Assembly (NCBI RefSeq): GCF_040298565.1 | Contig: NZ_JBEPAK010000001.1 | Location: 77,205-141,204, forward strand | DNA length: 64,000 nt | Reading direction: 5' to 3' | Source: Kitasatospora sp040298565 | GTDB taxonomy: Bacteria; Actinomycetota; Actinomycetes; Streptomycetales; Streptomycetaceae | Part shown: positions 58,720 through 64,000 of the stretch, in pieces | Layout of the letters: each line of letters starts with the position of its first letter | Position numbering within the stretch: the first letter of the stretch is position 1 | Made by a program: the position numbers and the translations under genes | The notes under the pieces: generated by a model | What the model saw: the letters and a program-made list of their open reading frames with translations, nothing else | Told to the model about the DNA's origin: nothing | The model's database searches: none

Positions 58720-61470
58720 TCAGCCGTCGTTCTCCGCGGAGGGCAGGTACGCCCCGGGCACGTCGTCCGGAGCGAGGACGGCCGACTCGCCCGGGTAGGG
58801 CGTGGTCCAGCCGTGCGTCTGGTACCAGGTCAGGTGGTTCATCTGCGCCGGGTTGGCGCGGTCCGGTGCGGCGTTCGGCCCGGTGAGGCGCTGCTCGGCC
58901 TTCCAGGCGTCCCACTGGTCCGCGACGGCCCGCTCCGCGGCCGGCGGTGCGGTCGTCACCGGGGCGGCCGCCGCAGCGCGGTCCTGCGCCGCGGGCACGT
59001 CGACGCCGCACGCGGGCGGCGTCTTCAGACCGTCGGTCAGCGGAGTCCGGTTGGGCACGGCGGTGAACGGCGTGAAGTCCGGTTTGTCGGTGAAGGCCGT
59101 GGCCATCGGGGAGGCCGCGCTGTCCTTCTGGTTCATCGGGTGGATCCCGAGGATCTGCTCGATGGTGCGGATCACGGTGATCTGGGAGTAGTAGCGGCTG
59201 TCCACGGCCCCGTGCCGGGCCCAGGGGCTGATGACCTGGATCGGGGCACGGTGGCCGTCCACGTGGTCCAGACCGGCCTGGGAGTCGTCCTCGACCACGA
59301 AGACCGCGGAGTCCTTCCAGTACTCGCTGTGCGAGATCTCGTCGACGATCCGGCCGACCGCCAGGTCGTTGTCGGCGACCTGCGCGGCCGGGCTCGCCGG
59401 GCCGCCGGTGTGGTCGCTGGACAGCCACAGCAGGTTGAGGTCGGCCGGGCCGTTCTGCTCGAAGTCCCGCTTCCAGATCTGGTACCGGTACTGGTCCGGC
59501 ACGTCGAGGTCGAACTTGGGGAAGCCGGGCACCGACACGTCGTTCAGCGAGGGGATCGGCGACGAGGACTCCAGCGGGTAGGCGGTGTCCTGCCCCTTCG
59601 CCTCCATGTTCTTGGCGTCGCAGTACAGGTTCTGCCAGGTCGCGCCCGCGGGCTTGGTCAGGAACTGGTGGAACTCGCCGAAGTCCCGCACGTCCTGGCC
59701 GGCCGCCTGGGCGCCCGTCCACAGGAAGCCGGAGCGCTGGTGGCCCAGGCCGTCGTCCTCGGTGTCGTAGCTGCGCTCGTACTCGCCGGCCGAGGACTCG
59801 GTGTACTCCGGGTTGTCGGCCTGCATCAGCCAGTTGTGGCCCTCGGCGGAGTTGGTGCCGATGTCGTAGGTGTTGTCGTAGAGCCCGAACTGCTGGGCCA
59901 GCGCGTGCTGGTTGGGCGTCACGTTCGCGCCGAACTGGGCCAGCCGGGGGTCGCCGTTGCCCTGCGCGAGGTCGCCGAAGAGCTGGTCGTACGTCCGGTT
60001 CTCCTTGACGATCAGGAAGACGTGCTTGATCGTCGACGGGTCGCCGATCCGCGCCGGCACCGGCACCGGCTCGGCCTTGCGACGGTCGGCGGTCCGCACC
60101 GAGCCGTCGGTCCAGCCGTTCTGGCGGAAGACCTTGGCGGTCTGGGAGCGGATCTCCCGGTCGCCGGGCAGGGTGAACCGGGTGATGCTGGCGGTGGTGT
60201 CGTGGGTGTTGTGCGCGCCGGTGCTGTTGGGCCGGCGGGCGTCGACGCCTCGGGTGTTGGAGACGACCACCGTGGATCCGACGGTGGTGATCTCGGCCGG
60301 GAAGTAGTCCGTGGGCAGCAGGCCGACGTAGCCGACCGGCTCCTGCGCACCCCCGTAGCGGTAGACGGCCACCGCGTCGGCCCGGCCGAGGGTCACCAGC
60401 AGGTGCCCGTCGTCGGTGAGCGTCACGGCGGTCGGCTCGTAGCCGACCGAGGCCTCGGGCCACGGCTTGGTGGAGATGCGCTGGACGACCTTGCCGCGGG
60501 CGGTGTCGACGACCGACACCTCGTCACTGCCGGTGTCGGTGACGAACAGCACGCCGTCCTTGGCGTACAGCACCGTCGGGTGCAGGCCGACCTCGATGGT
60601 GCCGACGGCCGCGGAGGGGTCCGCGAGGTCGATCACGCTGACGGTGCCGGTGGTGGTGGCGCCGGTGTCCGGGTCGGCCACCACCTGGGTGCCGTAGGAG
60701 TTGATGGTGTCGTCCTCGGGCGTGGCCGGGCGGCCGCCCTCGTTGCTCACGTACAGCTTGTGGCCGACCCGCACGATGCCGCGCGGCGCGTTGCCCACCG
60801 TCCAGCTCCGGCCGATCGCGCCGGTCGCCGCGTCGATCGCCACCACCCGGTTCTGGCCGTTGACGGCCGCGTACACCGTCGAGCCGTCGGCGGAGAACAC
60901 CGCGCCCGAGGCCAGCGCGTGCTTGGCGCCGTCGGCCGGGATCGCCACCGTCACCGGGGCGGACAGGGAACCGTCGGGGTTGACGGTGAACCTGGTGTAG
61001 CCGTTGAGCTGGCCCAGCCACAACTGGGAGCCGTCCGGCGAGTAGACCGGGGCCTCCTGGCCGACCGAGCCGTCGGTGAGGTGGAGGTCGTCCCCCTTGG
61101 CCTTGCCGATGCGCTGCTGCACCCGGCCGGTCTTCAGGTCCACCACGACCAGCGAGGCGTCGCCGTCGGCGACCGAGGCGGCCAGGTGACCGCCGTCCGG
61201 GCTGACCCGGGAGGCCATGACCTTGCCGTTGTCGATCTCCAGCCGGTCGCCGTACGGCGCGAGGTACTGGTCGCTGGAGATGACCTGCCCGTCGGCGGTG
61301 ACCTGGCCGACCCGGTCGGTGCCGAACTGGTGGGTGGCCGCGAAGGCGGTGCCGGTGGCCACGGACACCGCCGTGATGCACGCCGTGGCGAGGGTGGCGC
61401 GGCGGCCGGCTCGGCGGCCGGAGAGGACGGGGTGTTCCTTCGGGGAGCGTCGACGACGCGTCACCTGCAT
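58720..61470 (-). CDS. Exported YVTN beta-propeller/phosphoesterase fusion protein
   Basis: A 916-residue exported protein. An Arg-rich start and signal helix (ATLATACITAVSVATGTAFA) precede a YVTN/WD-like propeller (about residues 45-400; SVIDLADPSA, SVVDTARGKVVQRI). A PF04185-type phosphoesterase domain begins at KHVFLIVKENRTYDQLFGDL and includes LLWLSSDHTGG, FVVEDDSQAGLDHVDGHRAP and RTIEQILGIHPMNQKD. It is the second exported phosphoesterase in the window. It starts 4 bp after the ABC-2 permease stop and is probably in that operon. Confidence 0.88.
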   Translation of the reverse strand: MQVTRRRRSPKEHPVLSGRRAGRRATLATACITAVSVATGTAFAATHQFGTDRVGQVTADGQVISSDQYLAPYGDRLEIDNGKVMASRVSPDGGHLAASVADGDASLVVVDLKTGRVQQRIGKAKGDDLHLTDGSVGQEAPVYSPDGSQLWLGQLNGYTRFTVNPDGSLSAPVTVAIPADGAKHALASGAVFSADGSTVYAAVNGQNRVVAIDAATGAIGRSWTVGNAPRGIVRVGHKLYVSNEGGRPATPEDDTINSYGTQVVADPDTGATTTGTVSVIDLADPSAAVGTIEVGLHPTVLYAKDGVLFVTDTGSDEVSVVDTARGKVVQRISTKPWPEASVGYEPTAVTLTDDGHLLVTLGRADAVAVYRYGGAQEPVGYVGLLPTDYFPAEITTVGSTVVVSNTRGVDARRPNSTGAHNTHDTTASITRFTLPGDREIRSQTAKVFRQNGWTDGSVRTADRRKAEPVPVPARIGDPSTIKHVFLIVKENRTYDQLFGDLAQGNGDPRLAQFGANVTPNQHALAQQFGLYDNTYDIGTNSAEGHNWLMQADNPEYTESSAGEYERSYDTEDDGLGHQRSGFLWTGAQAAGQDVRDFGEFHQFLTKPAGATWQNLYCDAKNMEAKGQDTAYPLESSSPIPSLNDVSVPGFPKFDLDVPDQYRYQIWKRDFEQNGPADLNLLWLSSDHTGGPASPAAQVADNDLAVGRIVDEISHSEYWKDSAVFVVEDDSQAGLDHVDGHRAPIQVISPWARHGAVDSRYYSQITVIRTIEQILGIHPMNQKDSAASPMATAFTDKPDFTPFTAVPNRTPLTDGLKTPPACGVDVPAAQDRAAAAAPVTTAPPAAERAVADQWDAWKAEQRLTGPNAAPDRANPAQMNHLTWYQTHGWTTPYPGESAVLAPDDVPGAYLPSAENDG

Positions 61471-61474
61471 GAGG

Positions 61475-62968
61475 TCAGTCCTTCGGTGAGGGGGTTGCGG
61501 TCGCTGCGGGCATCGCGGCCGTCGGGTGTGTAGCGGTCGTTGCGGGCGTCGCGGCCGTCGGGTACGTAGCGGTCGTTGCGGGCGTCGCGGCCCTCGGGTG
61601 CGCCGCGGCGGCCGGATCCGGCGCGGCGGAGAGCAGCCCGAGCCGGCCGTCGAACTGCCACAGCGGGTTCGGCGCGTCCCCGTCCGGGGTGTGCACCAGG
61701 AAGTAGCCGTTGACCTCCTTGGGCCCGTCCCCGTCCGCCGTCAGCCGGCCGTCCGGGGCGACGTCCACCTGGTAGACCGCCGTCCCCGGTGCGGCCGTGC
61801 CGGGCAGGTGCCAGGTGACGACGCAGCGCCAGTCGTTGCCGGGCCCCTCCGGATCGACCTGGCCGTCGCCCCGGTCGCAGGCCGCCGTGACCCTCAGCTG
61901 CTCCTCGGAGACGGCGGGGCGGTGCAGCTGCTCGGTCTGCAGGCGGTACAGGTGCGCGAACACGGTCGCGACCGACCGCTGCACCTTCGCCTGGGTGATC
62001 CCGGAGCCCGTCGAGGGTGCGGCCACCGCGACCGCGCCGAAGGTCAGCGCGAGCAGCCCGGCGAGCGGCAGCACCCCGGTCGCGAGCGCGCGGCGCCCGG
62101 TGCCGTCCTCGCTGCCGTGGGTGAAGTCGCGCCGCACAAACAGCCGGTAGGCCGCGACGGTCGCCACCACGGCCCACCCCAGGCTGACCGCGACCGCGAT
62201 CAGCGGCTCGTCCAGCCGCGTCGGATCGGCGAACAGCCCGTCCCAGGCGACGAAGGCGTAGCCGGGCAGCGCGAGGCGCAGCGCCACCGGCAGCGGCAGC
62301 AGTTGCGCGAGCTGCATCGCGACCGCCGCCAGCGCGGGGACCAGCAGCCCCATCGGCGAGCGCCCGAGGACGACGGAGCCGAGCAGGCCGATGGCCGCCA
62401 GTGCCAGCGTGGGTGCGAGGGCGATCCCCCAGGCCAGCAGGACGTTCGCGGCCGCGTCCGACGGCGCCAGGAGGTGCCCGTCGATGCCGACCAGCGGCCG
62501 GTTCCCGACCGCCGCCAGCCCGCCGACCGTGCTCGCGACCACGAGCCCCGCCACCAGCAGCACGATCACGGTCGCGCTCGCCAGCGCCTTCGCCGCGAAG
62601 ATCCGCCGCGGGGAGCGGATCGCCACCAGCAGGTGTCGCCAGGTGCCGAGCCGGTCCTCGGCGGCGAACACGTCACCGGCGACCACCGAGGTGAGCATCG
62701 GCAGGGCCCACGAGCCCGAGAATCCGAGCACCACGAGCGGTCCGGCCCAGCCGGTCGCATGCATCCAGCGGCCGAACAGCGTGTCGGAGGGCAGCGTGCC
62801 CTGCTGGGCCACCGCGGCCGTGAACAGGCCGGGTACGGTCCAGCAGGCGAGCATCAGCAGCCGGATGCGCCACTGGGAGACGAGCTTGACGAGCTCGAAG
62901 CGGTAGACCCGGCCGACCGGCACCCGGCCGGCGGCCGAGGCGTTGGTCGTGGTCGTGGTCGCGGTCAT
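61475..62968 (-). CDS. ABC-2 type transporter permease with repeat-bearing C-terminal tail
   Basis: A 497-residue membrane protein. About seven hydrophobic helices in the first 330 residues (FELVKLVSQWRIRLLMLACW, SWALPMLTSVVAGDVFAAED, GTWRHLLVAIRSPRRIFAAK) mark an ABC-2 permease. An outer domain of about 130 residues with two Cys and WRCVVTWHLPGTAAPGTAVY follows. The last ~40 residues are 12-residue Ala/Thr/Pro repeats encoded by 36-nt tandem units at 61505-61602. Its ATG overlaps the stop of the broken ATPase gene (ATGA). Confidence 0.85.
   Translation of the reverse strand: MTATTTTTNASAAGRVPVGRVYRFELVKLVSQWRIRLLMLACWTVPGLFTAAVAQQGTLPSDTLFGRWMHATGWAGPLVVLGFSGSWALPMLTSVVAGDVFAAEDRLGTWRHLLVAIRSPRRIFAAKALASATVIVLLVAGLVVASTVGGLAAVGNRPLVGIDGHLLAPSDAAANVLLAWGIALAPTLALAAIGLLGSVVLGRSPMGLLVPALAAVAMQLAQLLPLPVALRLALPGYAFVAWDGLFADPTRLDEPLIAVAVSLGWAVVATVAAYRLFVRRDFTHGSEDGTGRRALATGVLPLAGLLALTFGAVAVAAPSTGSGITQAKVQRSVATVFAHLYRLQTEQLHRPAVSEEQLRVTAACDRGDGQVDPEGPGNDWRCVVTWHLPGTAAPGTAVYQVDVAPDGRLTADGDGPKEVNGYFLVHTPDGDAPNPLWQFDGRLGLLSAAPDPAAAAHPRAATPATTATYPTAATPATTATHPTAAMPAATATPSPKD
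61505..61602. repeat. 36-nt tandem repeat, about 2.7 units, inside the permease gene
   Basis: Units at 61505-61540 and 61541-61576 differ at few bases; a partial third ends at 61602. In frame they encode a 12-residue Ala/Thr/Pro unit (AATPATTATYPT and AATPATTATHPT). Confidence 0.85.
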
Positions 62969-63778
62969 GCCCGCCCCTCCTGCCGCTGTTCGGTCAGGGC
63001 GAGGAAGGCGGCCTCCAACGGCGGTACCACCGGCGCGACTTCGCGCACGCCGATGCCCGCGAGCACCAGCTCGGTCACCAACTCCTCGAGAGCCGGCCCC
63101 GATGCCCGTACGACCAGCGCCCCGTCGGCGCGGCGCGGCCCGGGCTCTGCTAGGGCCCGTACGCCGGCCGCCCCGGCGGCCACCCGCCGGGCAGCCTGCG
63201 GATCGGAGGTGACCAACCGGTGCTCCAGTTCGCGGCTCTCGGCCGCCAGTTTCTCCAGCGGGCCGGAGAAGCGCACCCGCCCGGTCGCGAGGATGGTGAC
63301 CTCGTCGCACAGCGCCTGGAGGTCGTCCATCCGGTGGCTGGACAGCACCACCGTCACCCCGTCGTCAAGAAAAGCCCCGCACCCGGTCGTCGGCGACGTC
63401 CGTGAGACCGACCTCGGCGAGGACGTCGTCGATCCGCCGGCCGCGGGCGTCCGGTCCGTGCAGCGCCGCCAGCGCGGCCAGGTTCCTCCGTGCGGTCAGC
63501 GCGGGGTACAGTCCGGGGCCGTCCACGAAGCCGGCCACGCCGTGCGGCGCCGCCAGGGCCGGCCCGACCGGTCTGCCCAGGACCCGCAACTCGCCGCGAT
63601 CGGCGACGGCCAGCCCGAGCAGCAGCCCGAGCAGGGTCGTCTTCCCGGCCCCGTTCGGCCCGGCCAGCCCGTGGATCCGGCCGGGCGCCAGGTCCAGCCC
63701 GACGTCGTCGAGCGCCACGACGTCACCGAAGCACTTCGTCAATCCGCGAGCCCGTACGGCGAGTTGTGTGTCGTCCAT
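62965..63778 (-). pseudogene. ABC transporter ATP-binding protein, disrupted by internal deletion
   Basis: The ATG at 63778 opens a normal ABC ATPase: RARGLTKCFGDVVALDDVGL, Walker A GPNGAGKTTLLG, Q-loop region to DVADDRVRGFS, then stop at 63365. The end of the same protein (DDGVTVVLSSHRMDDLQALC and on to 62965) resumes in another frame at once. Between VRGFS and DDGV a normal family member has roughly 45-50 residues carrying the signature motif and Walker B/D-loop; all are absent here. So one gene lost an internal segment and the frame. The H-loop (SSHRMD) survives. The ATGA overlap with the permease is kept. Confidence 0.85.
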
Positions 63779-64000
63779 AGCCCCTTCTCGCAGTCCACCA
63801 GGGAAGGTAGGACGTTGACGGGGCGCTGACAGGAGCGGGTGGTTGAACACGGGTGGAACAGCAGGCGCTCGGCGGGCCGGTCCGACGGCCGGGCCTGTCC
63901 CTCAGCTCCGCCGACCGCCGGGTCCACCTCCCGGCGCCGCCGGCCGCCGGGCCTGCGGAGCGGACGTCTCCGGCCCCGGCCCGGCGACCGCCCGCCGCCC
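63779..64000. other. Right window edge, no gene assignable
   Basis: After the ATPase start there are 222 bases. A leftward frame ending with TGA at 63902-63904 runs to the window edge but encodes only a Gly/Pro/Ala/Arg-rich tail of 32 residues. It could be the C-terminus of a gene beyond the window; nothing supports a function. Confidence 0.3.

Noticed and set aside
62965..63778. Two separate intact small genes
   Set aside because: The two pieces are the first and last parts of one ABC ATPase in correct order, with the middle missing.

Overview
The window looks like a chromosomal segment of a filamentous actinomycete of the Streptomyces/Kitasatospora type. It has very high GC with strong third-position GC bias, many GTG starts, an SsgA-like cell-division protein, anti-sigma/STAS regulators, a mycothiol-dependent-isomerase-type protein and secreted proteins with actinobacterial signal peptides. 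I see no insertion sequence, integrase, phage gene or CRISPR array.

Layout. 1-4.4 kb: a truncated LysR regulator, a PLP decarboxylase divergent from an Lrp regulator, and a TetR/NAD(P)-reductase pair sharing a duplicated operator. 4.6-7.4 kb: a minimal lanthipeptide locus made of a 55-residue precursor and a lyase-kinase-cyclase synthetase whose cyclase zinc site reads C/CCG. 7.5-9.5 kb: an MTQ2-like methyltransferase, a CDGSH protein and a haem-oxygenase-like metal oxidase. 9.8-12.6 kb: an MFS exporter, a DDAH-family enzyme and a DUF3040 protein. 12.7-22.4 kb: a selenium island. It holds a membrane-anchored formate dehydrogenase whose catalytic subunit reads through an in-frame UGA (Sec189) followed by a SECIS-like hairpin, plus selD, selC (tRNA-Sec), selB and selA, so the genes needed to make and insert selenocysteine lie beside their client.

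22.6-34.2 kb: a small membrane protein, a secreted phosphoesterase, and a sugar locus (SIS isomerase, tagatose/fructose-bisphosphate-type aldolase, DeoR regulator, secreted GH31 glycosidase, and a divergent binding-protein ABC transporter). This locus probably liberates, imports and catabolises an amino sugar. 34.2-41.1 kb: methyltransferase, TetR, class II aldolase, ketopantoate-reductase-like enzyme, multicopper oxidase, a membrane protein and a secreted putative metalloprotease. 41.3-45.3 kb: two separate LigD-type NHEJ domains (3'-phosphoesterase and polymerase) flanked by two RsbW-like ATPases and a STAS antagonist. 45.5-50.5 kb: a maleylpyruvate-isomerase-family protein, an inositol-monophosphatase-like protein with an altered metal motif, a cold-shock protein, and a phosphonate-type locus (FAD oxidoreductase, GntR, PhnX-like HAD hydrolase) with two matching palindromic operators. 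50.7-58.6 kb: PIG-L deacetylase, Ser/Thr kinase, a CrtI-like oxidoreductase, an unrecognised protein coupled to a 46-residue small ORF, a cupredoxin lipoprotein, an SsgA-like protein and a cupin. 58.7-63.8 kb: a beta-propeller phosphoesterase and an ABC-2 permease whose partner ATPase gene is broken by an internal deletion that removes the signature motif and Walker B.

Short tandem repeats (15-36 nt units) recur at gene edges, including a 15-nt family in at least two places, one of which is read in frame at the selA N-terminus. Strong inverted repeats mark several terminators and probable operators.
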